Assembly (NCBI GenBank): GCA_009809945.1 | Contig: WTPW01000016.1 | Span: 701,140 to 765,139 of the forward strand | DNA length: 64,000 nucleotides | Source of the DNA: Gigaspora margarita | Taxonomy: Eukaryota > Glomeromycota > Glomeromycetes > Diversisporales > Gigasporaceae | Direction: 5' to 3' | Shown: one piece after another, positions 10,101 to 22,004 of the stretch | Layout: the number at the start of each line of letters is the position of its first letter | Numbering within the stretch: the first letter of the stretch is position 1 | Notes under the pieces: generated by a model | What the model saw: the letters and a program-made list of their open reading frames with translations, nothing else | Told to the model about the DNA's origin: nothing | The model's database searches: none | Program-made: the position numbers and the translations under genes

Positions 10101-13100
10101 GATAAGAACAAGATGATAGTTCTTGAAGTATCAGATACAGGTTAAAATTAAATACTGAAATTATTTTATTATTATTATTATTATTATTATTATCATATTA
10201 TTATTATTATATTATTATTACTAACCAATCATTTTACATTGTTGCTATTATTATGATTTCTTTATGATTTAGGTGTTGGCATCCCAGAATTAGCCATTCC
10301 AAATATATTCCAACGCTTTTATCGTGTAGAATCTCAAAGTTCACGTAGTCATGAAGGTACTGGAATAGGGCTTGCGCTTGTAAAAGAACTTATTACATTT
10401 CATGGTGGAGATATCACTGTAACTTCAATAGTAAATAAAGGAACGACATTTAAATGTTGGTTTCCAATAGGATGTGACCACTTACCAACAGATAAAATAC
10501 AATATAATAATGTTGAAAATCAAATAAGTTATGGACGAGAATTATACTCTAATCGAAAACTTTATTTAGAAGAAAGTTCTCAATGGGTCAAAAATAGTAA
10601 ATTTGAAGTTCAAAATGATATGATAAATAAATTATCAATTGATGATAAAAACATGGATATTGATAAAATGTTTCCGAAAGATGTCACCTTTTATTTCTCT
10701 ACAGATGACCTTGTTAATGAAAAAAAATATCAAATTTTACTTGTTGATGATAATAATGATATGCGGTAATAGTTTTTATAAACGATTTGTTTCTTATTTA
10801 CATAATTAACCGTTATTGTTATTAATCTTTATCGTCATTGATCATGCTTATAGAGATCATCTGGCAGATCTTTTAAGAGAATTTGAAGTATATCGTGCCT
10901 GTGACGGCCAAGATGCAATAAGAGTCTTAAAAAAACTTAAGAGATTACCTGATTTAGTCCTTAGCGGTAAGTTAATTTCTATTTTAATAGTTATAAATTA
11001 TTTAACTATATATAACTATATATAATTATTAGTTATTATGATTTGAATTTTATAGATATCATGATGCCTAATATGAATGGATATGAGTTATTAAAAGTAT
11101 TAAGGTCTAATGTTAAAACTCGAATAATTCCCATAATATTATTATCTGCAAAAGCTGATGAAGAGTCAAAGATCAAAGGTAATTTAAAAAATTATTTCCT
11201 TGTAATTATCAATATAATCTATTAATAAACTATTATATATATATATATTACCAATAATTTTGCTGTCAAATAGGTCTGGATAACGGTGCAGATGATTATT
11301 TAATAAAACCATTTTCTGCTCGTGAATTAATTACTCGTATTCGAGCAAATATTGAGCTTTCACATATTCGTCGTAAAATATTATTTCAACAATATAAACA
11401 AGAAGAAACCAAACAATTATTACTTACTATATCAAATAAAATTCTTTCTGGATTGAATATAAATGAAACATTATTAGATATTATTAAAGAAATTCATCAT
11501 AAATTACCAAGTGAAAGAATTTTAATTATTTCAAATGATCAATCTGAATTTAAGAATAATAAAATAATTGCTTCATATAATGGATCGGAAAGTACACCAT
11601 CAACGAATAATTTATTCAATGAAACTAATAATAAGAGTAAATCATCAGAATTTTTAAATAATAATTCAGGAGTTGATATTTATTTGGATGTATATTGTGA
11701 TGATATTTGTAAAAATGCATCCGTGTTATCTGTAGAAATAAGTTTGAATAATATTTGTTGGGGATGGATAAAATTATATAGATCTCCAAATTCTATTTGG
11801 CTCGATTCAGAAATTGAATTATTACAACAAATATCAAATCAAATAAGTTTAATTGTTACCCGCGTAAATATTTTAAAAGAGAATGTTGAAAAAGATGTTA
11901 AAATAAAAGCTGTTGAATTTGCAAATAAGGCCAAGAGTCAAATATTAGCAAATACTTCTCATGGTAAGTATTCGGTTACTAGGTACTAAATTTTTCATTT
12001 TTCTAATTAATTTTTAATCCTTCATATCTTTCTTATAGAATTACGAACACCATTAGGTGCAATAGTTGGAATTCTTTCTTCCTTTGAAAATACTTCCTTA
12101 AATACTGATCAGAGAGACATGATTAATATCATGGCACATGCTTCTGATATAGTTTTATCTATAGTAAATGATATTCTTGATGCTGCAAAATTAGAAGCAG
12201 GAAAAGTTACTCTAACTAATAGGACATTTGATTTATTGGAATTATTTGAAGATACAATTGAAAAATATGGAAAAAGAGCTGGTACTAAAAAGATTGATTT
12301 CATAGTAAATTGTGAAATAGATTCATTTCCAAGATATGTTAAGAGTGATCCTGATAGGTGATTTATCTTATTTGAAATAAAATGATGGGAATTTATTACT
12401 TATCTTGTCTCTTATTATTGTAAATAGGGTGAAACAAGTTTTATCTCATTTATTATCAAATTCGTAACTATTTATTTATCATTTTATTTATTTTTTTACA
12501 TTCAGTGTTTTATTTTTTTCATAATTTGTTCATAATTTTAGAGTTAAATTTACTGATAAAGGTAAAATTGTATTGACAATTTCCATACGATTACAAGAGG
12601 TCATCGATAATGACAAAGAGAGACCGACTTACGGCCAAATGGTTCAAAGAGGATGTCTGTTGATAGAATTGTACGATACAGGTATCGGGTAAGATACTTA
12701 TGATTAATAGATTCTCTGAATATGATATTCTATATATTTAGTATAAAAAAAAGTCGTCTTATCTCATTATTAATGACAGCATCGATCCAGAATATATAAA
12801 ACATGCTTGGCAAAGCTTTTCTCAAGGTGACATGTCAATAACAAAGATGCAAGATGGTACAGGACTTGGTCTCTCAATTTGTAAACATTTAGTAGAAATT
12901 AATGGAGGAGAAATTAAAGTAGAAAGTGAATTAGGAAAAGGAAGTAAATTTTGGTTTACATGGAATGTTGAATTATTATCATCAACGACTTCTTCATTAA
13001 GTACACAATTTGATCGAATGAGTTATGCATTACCTCAATCTATAAAACAAAAACGAATATTAATAATTCATTCAGTTGAAGATGCTAGAAATGCAATGTT

Positions 13101-14245
13101 GAATTATCTTAAAAAGATTGATAAAGTATATGCATTTGATACCTTTGATAAAGGTATTAGAGCAGCAAAAAAATATAAAGAATTGAACAATCAATTTGCT
13201 TACGATATAGTATTCATTAGTCTTTATGATACTAATGAAGATGAGATCATGAAAGCAATATTTGAATTAAGAGAATTAGATACAAATAATGATAATTTAG
13301 TAATAATTTTTATAGTATTTCCAACTAACGAAGAGAATGAATTAGCAGAAAAATTAATTGGAAAAATTGGAGGAACAATTACCATACTTTATACTCCAAT
13401 TACATGGAAAAAAATAGTTAATTTATTTATGAATATGGAAAAAAATTATGTTGCTATGGAAAAAAATTACGTTGTTATTGAAAATATTTTCAAGTATAAA
13501 GATTATAGATTTATTAAGTCTGAAGATACAAATCATGATTTATATGAAGGTATAAAAGAAAATGATTCTAAGAGCAAGTGTATTTTATGCGTGGTATTAT
13601 CTTGTTTCATTTTTATTTTATATATATTTTGAAAATATTTTTTAAATCAATTGATTAACATTATCGTTATTTGTAGGATGATAACTATATTAGTCTAGAG
13701 GTAATTATAAATTTAAAATACGTATGGTGATAGATTCATATTTATCTTATTAATTTTCTAATTTATTTTTAGAATACATTACGACAAGTTTCAAAACTTG
13801 GTTATTCAACAATTTCTGCATCAAATGGTCTAGAAGCAATTAATTTGATTGATTCGAAATTTAGTTCATTAAGTGATAAATATTCAAATTCATTCTACTC
13901 AAATATGGATCAACTAAAATCTCGCAAAATTTCATTAATCTTAACAGAATGTAATTTAGTAAGTTTGTTCACTAAATTCGTTATTTACATCTTTCATAGT
14001 TATTGAAATATTAACAATTTATTGATTGTTATATTTAGCCAATGATGTCAGGCTTTGATGTCTCGCAAGCAGTTAGAGCAATGAAACCACCAATTTCTGA
14101 TACACCAATTGTTGTCCTTACAGCTTTACCTATGCGAGAAATACGAAATAAATGTATCGAGTCAGGAGCAAATGATTATCTCGCAAAGCCTTTGAAAATT
14201 GAAGAATTAGAAAAAATTCTTACTAAATGGATTAGTGAGAATTAG
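7105..14245 (+). CDS. Dual hybrid sensor histidine kinase, copy 1 (21 exons, 1587 aa)
   Basis: A soluble two-component sensor that would autophosphorylate on His and relay phosphate to Asp. No membrane segment is seen. Exons read by eye: 7105-7239, 7334-7406, 7481-7513, 8046-8112, 8400-8620, 8706-9193, 9290-9425, 9503-9639, 9725-9941, 10036-10140, 10273-10765, 10854-10966, 11056-11178, 11274-11963, 12039-12357, 12428-12463, 12542-12688, 12780-13593, 13677-13700, 13773-13958, 14039-14245. All introns are GT-AG and the total stays in frame. Domains: PAS-like sensor (about 22-172); GAF (about 175-339); HisKA with His381 in SHELKTPLT; HATPase with Asn505, DTGVG at 536-540 and GTGIG at 566; receiver with Asp696/697, Asp740, Lys792; second GAF (about 830-1000); HisKA with His1010 in SHELRTPLG; HATPase with Asn1128, DTGIG and GTGLG at 1204; a receiver-like domain without the acidic pair (about 1267-1390); and a final receiver with Asp1450/1451, Thr1547 and Lys1569 but Glu1516 where the phosphoacceptor Asp belongs. 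This matches fungal dual hybrid kinases. The ligand is unknown. Confidence 0.93.
7548..7996. mobile_element. MITE in intron 3 of kinase copy 1
   Basis: The ends TTACGGCGCGTTT and AAATGTGCCGTAA are inverted copies about 449 bases apart. The matching intron of copy 2 (49752-49834) is short and lacks this block, so it is an insertion specific to copy 1 (or a loss from copy 2). An internal pair around AAGAACGTGCC and GGTACGTTCTT adds a second small inverted repeat. No target duplication was resolved. Confidence 0.75.
10160..10225. repeat. TTA trinucleotide run in an intron
   Basis: The intron between exons 10 and 11 of kinase copy 1 contains about eighteen near-continuous TTA/ATT units. The matching intron in copy 2 has only a few, so the run expanded after duplication. 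Confidence 0.85.
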
Positions 14246-14800
14246 ATCAATCACAATTAATGAATTATGTAATATAATTATGTTTTTTTCTAAGCATATA
14301 TTCAACTTTTCAACAGCATGCATTACAGTTCTTTATGTCTTATAGTTACATCTTGTATTTATGTTAATTGTCCGAAACACAGTGGGAGCAGTATTTCTCT
14401 ACGTGCTATAGCTTATATGATTAATTACTTTTCCATAATTTATTTCCATCTTATGTATTCTTTAATTAAGATGTCAGTATTTTACATTATGTTTATATTA
14501 TATAATTTTTATGCCTATATAGATGATAACTTTTATATTTAAATTGTTTTTATTATATATTACAGTATTATGTATCATCCTTTTTGAATTGAGCAACCCA
14601 AATGATTATTTAAAATAAAAGATTACTAAGTAACATTAAATAAATTCGCATTTAAAAAATCAATTAGGTTTACGATGAGTAGCATATGAGTATGTTGAAC
14701 AAAGTCGAAAAGAATTGCACGCATATGATTTAGTAGTGGATGCATTCCAGCACAATTTAAGCGCTGGATATTAAACTTTATTAAGTTGCTTTAAAGTGAT
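14246..14800. other. 3' flank of kinase copy 1, no gene called
   Basis: The first few hundred bases resemble the flank after copy 2 (55898-56230). A short open stretch from about 14694 to 14773 could be a decayed coding fragment, but it matches nothing recognised and is not called. Confidence 0.4.
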
Positions 14801-15060
14801 GTATACATCAGTGCAGCAGTGTGATTGATGTATAATTGAAAGGATATGTAGCATACTTCAGTACGATTTATACATAATTGAAAGATATGTAGCATACATC
14901 AGTACGATTGATGTATTATTGACATTAGCTGGTGGTTTCCAACCGTATAAAGCGGCCGGCTGTTGGCCAGAAACTTTGCTGTGAATTTTCGATGCATAAT
15001 ATTAGTCGGTGGTTTCCAACCTGCATAACGGAGGCCAGCTGTAAATTACCAAAAATGGCA
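14800..15060. repeat. Short direct repeats of about 58 bp and about 75 bp
   Basis: At 14800-14925 two to three degenerate copies of a unit with ATGTATAATTGAAAGGATATG and GTAGCATACATCAGTACGATT occur in tandem. At about 14930-15050 the phrase GGTGGTTTCCAACC recurs after about 75 bases with similar following sequence. There is no coding support. Confidence 0.65.
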
Positions 15061-15170
15061 GAGGAGGGCAGGGAGGGTGCGAATTTGCTTCACCTTTGGA
15101 GGGCTACTGTTAGGCCGTTTCCAGATCCTCCGTTTTATATTGTTCTCTTTATTGTCATGCATGCCCTAAC

Positions 15171-16546
15171 TAGGGATGGGTTCGGTCGGTTACGGTCGGT
15201 TTCGGTCGGTTATTATCGACTATAAAAAGCATATGTCAATGGACTAGGAAAATCCGTCTTTGACACTTTTTTATCAATTTCGAGATTTTTGATTCAAATT
15301 AAAGCCGGTTTGTATCTATATGTATTTCACTTTTTACCCTACAAGATATTTTAACTTGAATGTAAACCAATTTTTTAACGATCGTGTTCTAAAAATAGAT
15401 TTACAGCCAAAGATTTACAACTCAATTAAATTAGATTGGTCAATTAGTGTTTCATAATCACATGACATTGTTTATTCGTAATTGATATCTAAAAAATAAA
15501 CAAAAAATTCAGAGACAAATAATCGCCATTTCTCAAAATGGAAACCCCCTTCAAAGACGGGTTTTCCTAGTCCATTGCCCATATAACCGGCTAAGTGCGG
15601 TCGGTCATGCCGGCTAATAGCCGACTATAGTCGATCAATTATTTTACTATGCAAAGGTTCTTTGATCCTTTAACCAAAGTTGTAGAGTTCGTTGGTTCTT
15701 GAGATAATTGAGATTAAATGAAAATAAGGATCTACAAATTTACGGTTGCACAAAGAATCATTTTTTGTGTGTACTAGTGATTTAAGGCGGCTAAGGCAGC
15801 CTCAGCTAAGCCGGCTTATCGGCTAAGCCAGCCGTGTAATGTGATCGGCTGGCCAATGCGGCTAAAAGCTAACTATTGTAAAAATCCGATAAATCCAAAT
15901 AACTCGAAATATTCCGGATACAAACCAACCACCCTAGCATCACCACCCTAAAAAATTTCGCTACTATTCCGCCAGCCAATCGGATTTCGAGATCAGGTGT
16001 AACGCGAAGAAACGTAAAAAATCCAAACAAACCAAAAAATCGTCCATAAATCAACATTTAACCTATGAAACTGCTTACTGCGCACTAACAAGAAGTTTTC
16101 CTTACGAAATTTTAGTATTATGAAATTTAATAGCAAACCCTAACCCTAATTTAACTGGAAAATTTTTTTAACGAAATTTTTTAAGTTGGGTCTTAATACA
16201 AACCAATAATTGTCGCAGATCATAATTTAAAATGAAATCGATATTTTTTACTTAACCTGCTAACCTTCTAAAGCCCACTAATACTTGTTTATTATAACTT
16301 TTTTTAAAACTAAACCCAAACCCTAACCCCAACCCTAAAAAATGCACCCAAAAAAAATTTTAGTTTTCAACCGTTAGCCGTACAGTCACTTACGGGATCT
16401 TCCACTTATCGGGCTGATCCGTGCCGATCTATTTTGAAATCTGGCATCGGCTATAATTTAGTCAGTTCGGTCAGCTAAGCCCCTCTGACCGACTAGAATC
16501 GGTTACGGCTATAGCCTGTCACAAACCATAACCGTACCCATCCTTA
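15171..16546. mobile_element. Non-autonomous hAT-type element, 1.38 kb
   Basis: The left end is TAGGGATGGGTTCGGTCGG. The right end is the complement of GGATGGGTACGG (…ACCGTACCCATCCTTA). Flanks GCCCTAAC (15163-15170) and GCCTAAC (16547-16553) look like a slightly decayed eight-base duplication. Both subterminal regions are packed with CGGTCGGT, GCCGGCT and GGCTAA motifs, which may be transposase-binding repeats. Telomere-like CCCTAA occurs at 16137-16150 and 16312-16340. It contains a nested MITE at 15237-15580. There is no transposase frame. Confidence 0.75.
15237..15580. mobile_element. MITE nested in the 15171 hAT-type element
   Basis: Inverted ends contain CAATGGACTAGGAAAA at the left and TTTTCCTAGTCCATTG at the right, followed inward by CCGTCTTTGA and its complement. 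CATAT occurs just outside each end and could be the target duplication. The insertion interrupts the GGTCGGTTATTATCGACT subterminal repeats of the host element, so it is younger. Confidence 0.75.
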
Positions 16547-16985
16547 GCCTAACAAACTTGGTTATTTAGTGCTTGTGCCATAAACTCAATTTGCTACTTT
16601 ATTAAACTTTTAGATACATCACTGCTTAGCTGTCTTTCCATCTGTTGATTATTGTCAACTCAAAAACTACCCCTAGATCGTAAAGTCTACAGATACATAC
16701 TGATCATATGATCTTTCATTTTATAGACACGTACCGAAATAAATAATTTTTTAGATTAACAAGTGATCAGTAGGGTTTTTATATTAAGTTTAACCCATCT
16801 CTTTATCACTATATAAAAACATTCTTCTGGTCTTATAAGTTCTAATAGTAGTGAGATTGTTAAATTCTGCCAAGTAAAACTGAAGATATCTCCTTCTGAA
16901 ATTTGGAAATGTTTTTACATGAACTAAATATGTTGCCTAATCTCGAAAGGCCATTTATCCTGTTTTACAGGACCAATTCTAATAA

Positions 16986-17607
16986 GGTCAGACCAAGTTG
17001 AATATGTGTTTTACATTACCCCCTCCTCAGAGCTCCCCCCTCCCTCATAGTAAAAAAATTTTAGATAGATTACATAGGACTACGGAATATTTCAGAAAAT
17101 TTTTATATAGTCACGGAACTAAGGCCACGCAAAGTTGATTTTTCATTTTGCATTACCCGCCGACCCATTTTTTCAATTTTTCCTTTTTTTTTTTTTTTTT
17201 TTTTTTTTCCCAATTGTGCCAATTGTTCGATTATTGACATTTATTTTTTTACGCTATTTTCATCTGGCGTCACCCGACAGAGACCTTAATTTCCCGTAAT
17301 TGTCTGATAGGACTGACGGAAAAAATATAACTGCTGACCCAATTTTTTGATTCCTTGTTGTTCAAAATGAAAAATTAACCTTGCATAAGATTAGATGTGA
17401 ACATTATTCTATTATTTTACGGTAAATTAGAAAAAAAAATCTGACCGACAACCCATGTTTTCAGATTCCATGTAATGCAAAACGAAAAATCAACTTTGCG
17501 TGGCCTAATCGGAAAAATTTTTTAAATTTTACTATATGAACCACCCTTCCCCCCCTCCTGGAGGGGAGAAGGGGTAATGTAAAACACATAATCAACTTGG
17601 TCTGGCC
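16986..17607. mobile_element. Tourist-like MITE containing a second one
   Basis: Outer ends GGTCAGACCAAGTTGA and TCAACTTGGTCTGGCC are inverted copies flanked by TAA (16983-16985 and 17608-17610). Internal arms continue through TTTTACATTACCCC on both sides. Its centre is interrupted by the 17123-17505 element. Confidence 0.8.
17123..17505. mobile_element. Inner Tourist-like MITE, TAA duplication
   Basis: Ends GGCCACGCAAAGTTGATTTT and AAAATCAACTTTGCGTGGCC are perfect inverted copies, flanked by TAA (17120-17122 and 17506-17508). It is inserted inside the 16986-17607 MITE, whose TIR is a diverged version of the same sequence. It is therefore a self-family nested insertion. A T run of about 27 sits at about 17181-17208. 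Confidence 0.88.
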
Positions 17608-17659
17608 TAACATTACTATTATTAGGGCCTGGAACTTAGAATAATATGTTTACTTGGAG

Positions 17660-18809
17660 TAGAGTTGGGCACCGAAACCTTTTTTGCCAAATCTGAAAGT
17701 TTCGGGTTTCGGATTATAACTTCTGAAACCTCATCTGAAACTCTGAAACCTTGACCGAAGCCCGAAACCTTATCCGAAACCCCGAAACTATTTAAGATTA
17801 AATTTTTATAAGATATGGTATTGTAGATCGTGCTAACATGATAGTACGTAAATATTTGAGTCTTGCCATGAGAAAACATACATATTTACATATAGTTTTA
17901 TTTAAGTTTTTATATTTTTCTTTGGTGTTAGAAATTAAAAAACTCAATTTTTAAGAATTGCAACTTCAGCAGCTAAAATTTGGCAACAAATAATTAAATA
18001 TTGCAGTTAAGGTTCCATACTTTGATTTGATTTGATCAAAAATTTGATCTCAAATCAAATTCAAATACAAACTTTTCAAATCAAATCAAATTCAAATTAA
18101 TAAATATTTGATTTGATTTGATCACATATTTGAAATTTTTGATTTAATTAAAAAATTTATAAATTTTAAAAATTTCAAATCAAATAAATTCGAATACAGA
18201 ATTTTTAATTCAAATCAAATTCAAATCAAGGTTTATTTGATTTTACAGATTCAAATATGCCTAATATTTGATTTGATTAGAGTTTGAGGAACTCTAATTG
18301 CAGTATAGTTAAAAAAATATAATCATTCTAAAAAAGAGTCAGAAAATATATTTATGGCTCAATTTAGAGAATTTTATTTACAAAAAGACCCATTTAATAC
18401 ATCATTTCACAAAATATTGAATCAGCTTTAGATAAGTTTATATTGTAAATATTGAGATTTTTCCCTAATTAAGGTTTTTTTTATCTCAAATAAATACAAT
18501 ATAAAATATTTACTTATATTATGTATTTTATTATTTATTTATTTATAAATATATTTCTTATTATATATTTATTTATTAAAATTTTATTATTATTTATTAA
18601 ATAATAAATCAATATATTATAAATTATATATAAATTATACGTTATAAATTTTCAAAATTTTGAAATATAGTTTCGAGGAGTTTCAGATTATAGTTTCGGA
18701 GTTTCGGGTTTTGGGGATTTCAGATTTTTTTAAAAATCCGAAACTAGTTTCAGATTATACCGAAATTGAAACTAGTTTTGGGGAGGTTTCATTTCGTTGC
18801 CCAAGTCTA
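17660..18809. mobile_element. Non-autonomous hAT-type element, 1.15 kb
   Basis: Starts TAGAGTTGGGCACCGAAACC and ends with the imperfect complement (…CGTTGCCCAAGTCTA). It is flanked by perfect eight-base copies of ACTTGGAG at 17652-17659 and 18810-18817. Many CCGAAAC/GTTTCGG motifs line both ends and are candidate transposase-binding repeats. It holds a nested element at 18008-18296 and no transposase frame. Confidence 0.9.
18008..18296. mobile_element. Nested hAT-type MITE made of TTTGA repeats
   Basis: Ends TAAGGTTCCATACTTTG and CAAACTCTA-type complement (…GAGGAACTCTA), flanked by perfect ATTGCAGT copies at 18000-18007 and 18297-18304. The interior is almost entirely ATTTGATTTGA and its complement, so nearly any part can pair with another. 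It sits inside the 17660-18809 element. Confidence 0.88.
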
Positions 18810-18817
18810 ACTTGGAG

Positions 18818-19239
18818 CAACTAAAGAGGTTAACTTAGTACAAAAATCTTCCGGACCACTTTTTCTTATTTTTTCTAAATTTTATACAAAAATAAATTTT
18901 TTTAAAAATTAAAAAAGCGATCTGACAGGGCTTTCATAATAGATTAACTAACCTCTTTATCAATCTAAGTAACTTAACCTCCTGCCCATTTTGGTTCTAA
19001 TAGTGGTGAGATTATTAAAACTGACTCAGTAAAACCTGAGATATGGGCTTCCAAATTTTGAATCTTTGCATCATTTTTAGAATCAGAAAGGCCAGGAAAA
19101 CTTGGCAGAAGGTCCTGTTGGATTATTTTGTTTATTTAAAAAATTTGTTATATGGAACATGTCCATTAATAAAGTCACATGATCAGCATGTAGCAAAACT
19201 TGATTTTAAAATTTCTATACAGTACATTTTCAACAAAGA
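18818..19239. repeat. Partial duplicate of 16830-16980
   Basis: The block around 18985-19110 (TTCTAATAGTGGTGAGATT... and CTGAGATAT) resembles 16835-16960 (TTCTAATAGTAGTGAGATT...). The two diverged copies bracket the nested elements between them. The rest is featureless. Confidence 0.5.
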
Positions 19240-19824
19240 ATCTACAGACAGTTCTTAGGGACAGTGTTGAAGGCAAAAGTCTGTCCAACATCACGGGACA
19301 GACACCACCAACCACCAAAACCAAAAACAATAAACAAAACACCACATAATATACCCAATGGTGAAAGGCAGTATGATTTGGCAAGGGAAGGTGTATCAGG
19401 TATAAAATGGTTTTAAAGCGAATCACTTTTTACTAGCACGTTTCTTTTTTATTAAAGAGTGAAAACTAGGTCAATTTATAATAATTTTACTTGTGGGGGC
19501 AAAATCCAACCTTTTCTACCTAAGTCCAACATGGAATTCAACTGCCTTTTCATGATTTTAATCACTTCTCTCTTTTATCATGACTTAGTCTTAATAATCC
19601 CAATTGTTCTGTTTTTTTTTATTTTTTTTTATTTGTTTTTTAAGGCTTTGTTCTCTCTTTTTTCACGTCCTTGGGCTTATGCATTTGTGGTCTTCTATTA
19701 CATCAGTTTGGGTCTTGGTCACATTTTTAGATCTTGTGGTAGCAAATTTTCTGTGACAAGATAGATCTTATAGGATTGGTTAATTTTAGAATTATATACA
19801 GTATAAGAACTGTCTGTCATAGAG
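19240..19824. mobile_element. MITE-like element with ACAGACAGTTCTTA ends
   Basis: The left end TCTACAGACAGTTCTTAGGG is matched at the right by TATAAGAACTGTCTGTCATAG. The same terminal sequence bounds a shorter element at 27393-27518. No clean target duplication was found. Small frames inside (for example 19459-19764) have low-complexity translations and are not called. Confidence 0.55.
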
Positions 19825-19934
19825 TGTTCAGGATTATGATGCAATATAATTTACAATTTTTACTATATGAAATCACACTTTTATGCAACACATGAACAAA
19901 AATTGATTGGTTAAATAAATAACAGAAAGTCTAG

Positions 19935-21320
19935 CAAAAGTGCTATTTTTGATGGATCTGCTGTTACTTTTTGATACATATAGATCTAAACCACATTTTT
20001 ATTCTGCACCCATAGAATTTGTTTTTTAAAAAAAACTTTAGAGAAAGATAATACAGCAACAACCTAATCAAATTCAATTATTTTTTATTTTGATTCTGCA
20101 GAAATATTGAAGTAAAATAAAAAATTTATTAAATTTAGTTAGAAGGTTGCCAAGTATCTCCATTACAAATTGTGCTACAGCTGTTGATAAATGCTTCAAA
20201 TGTTATAAAACTTTGAATAAAAATATCTTGGCAAAACTTAACCAAATTTAATAGATTTTTTTATTTAAATGCAACATATCTATAGAATCAAAATAAAAAA
20301 ATTTATTGAATTTAGTTGGGTGATTGCAAGATATCTTTATTTAAGTTTTTTAAAATTTTGCTGCAGTCAGGGTGCTGACATTTATTAGGCAATATTTTAG
20401 GGGGTGGGAGATCAAGCAAAATCTTATCTTTTAATTAAATTTGATTAGCTAAAATTATTTATATAAATATTACCTAGGGGATAAACCTCTATAGTAAATA
20501 GATATTAGATAATAAATGCAGTATTCTTATTTTAATATATTTTGACAACTACTTAATCAAATTTGATAATTAAATTTAGCAGATCTGTAGATCATAATAA
20601 AAAAAATCATTAAATTTGGTTGGGTGGTTGTCAAGATATTATTATTTGAAGTTTTATAAAAATGTTTATATGGTTATTATTTTAATAGGTGTTTTGAACT
20701 TTTTAGAACTTTAACATAGATATCTTGACAACCACCTAACCAAATTAGATTAATTTTTTATTTAAATTTTACAGAACGTTAGACTCAAAATAAAAAATGT
20801 ATTAAATTTGGCTGGGTGGTTGCTATGATAAAAATTTTGCTGCAGTTATTATTTTTAGATATTTTGAACTTTTTGTAAATTTGAATGAATATATCTTGAC
20901 AACACCCAACCAAATTCAATGAACTTTTTTTATTTTAATTCTATAGATATGTTGCATTCAAATAAAAAAAATCCATATAATTTGGCTTAGTGTTTGCCAA
21001 GTTATTTTCATTCAAATTTTAAACATTAAATATATCTATAGCACAATTTTTGTAGAAGATATCTTGGTAACCTTCTAAACAAATTCAATAAATTTTTTTA
21101 TTTTATCTCTTTATATTTGTATAATCAAAATAATATATATATATATATTGAATTTGGCTAGGTTGTTGCTAAAATATCTTTATCTAAAGTTTTTTTTTAA
21201 AAAAAAACAAATTATATAGGGTGCAGGATAAAAAATGTAGTTTAGATTTTGATGCATTGTAGATCTATCAAAAAGTAACCATAGATCTATCAAAAATAAT
21301 ACTTTTGCAGATGGGTTACT
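19935..21320. repeat. Foldback element enclosing six palindromic tandem units
   Basis: Outer inverted arms, with motifs AAAAGTGCTATTTTTGATGG, TAGATCTA and TTCTGCACCC, lie at about 19935-20015 and 21217-21320. Between them about six units of roughly 170 bp repeat. Each unit is itself palindromic: AAGATATCTTGACAACC...CCAAATTCAAT...TTTTTTATTTTG, then its complement AAATTTGGTTGGGTGG..CAAGATAT. Unit centres lie near 20095, 20275, 20590, 20765, 20950 and 21120. There is no coding content. Confidence 0.8.
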
Positions 21321-21984
21321 GCAAGCAAAACAGTTTTATAACAATCATGTGATTTTGAAAATCACAATTGAAATTTATCATGTATTTAATTTTATAATAA
21401 TAACAAACCAAATTTTAAATTTATAGACATTTTATTAGTATATTTTACAAATTAATAACATTTTTAGAAAAATCAATATATAAAAGATTATTATTATAAA
21501 ATCTCAAAATCTAATTGGTTGGCTCATTGCACTGATTTGCTGTGTGGGTTCCAAATTTGTTTTTTTGTATATTTACTTTTAATATAAATAGTTTAAAACC
21601 AAATAATTGTTTTGAATAATAAAATTTTTGTTAAATTATTTGGCTCTAAATTTTTTATTAAAATAAATATTTAAAAATATAGTTTATAGCTTTTTTTAAA
21701 AGTATAGTAAATTTTATCTTTTGGCTATGCAGGCTAGCTAAAGTAGATATATACTTAGCAAAAATCCAAATTCTTTAATGTGCAGTAACTGTATAGTAAC
21801 TGTATAATAACTATACAGTTGCTATTAAATTAAATAGTAACTATATAGTTACTATGCAGTTACTGTGCACTAAGAAATCTCAAGTTTCTGTAAAGTAGAT
21901 TGTATTACTAATAGCTAATAATACTTATTAATGTAGCAAGTTTATTTAATTATTAATATTTTATATATATCTTTTAGGAAAGCA
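21321..21984. other. Intergenic; short TAACTATA/TATAGTTA palindrome cluster
   Basis: Mostly AT-rich. At about 21780-21890 the phrases CAGTAACTGTATAGTAACTG and TATAGTTACTATGCAGTTAC form an inverted pair of about 45-base arms, probably a tiny foldback. Nothing else is recognised. Confidence 0.5.
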
Positions 21985-22004
21985 TATATTATAATAATAA
22001 ACTA

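Noticed and set aside
12109-12303. Minus-strand open frame
   Set aside because: Antisense shadow of the kinase second HisKA exon.
14932-15225. 97-codon open frame
   Set aside because: Runs into the left end of an hAT-type element and through a short duplication; no domain.
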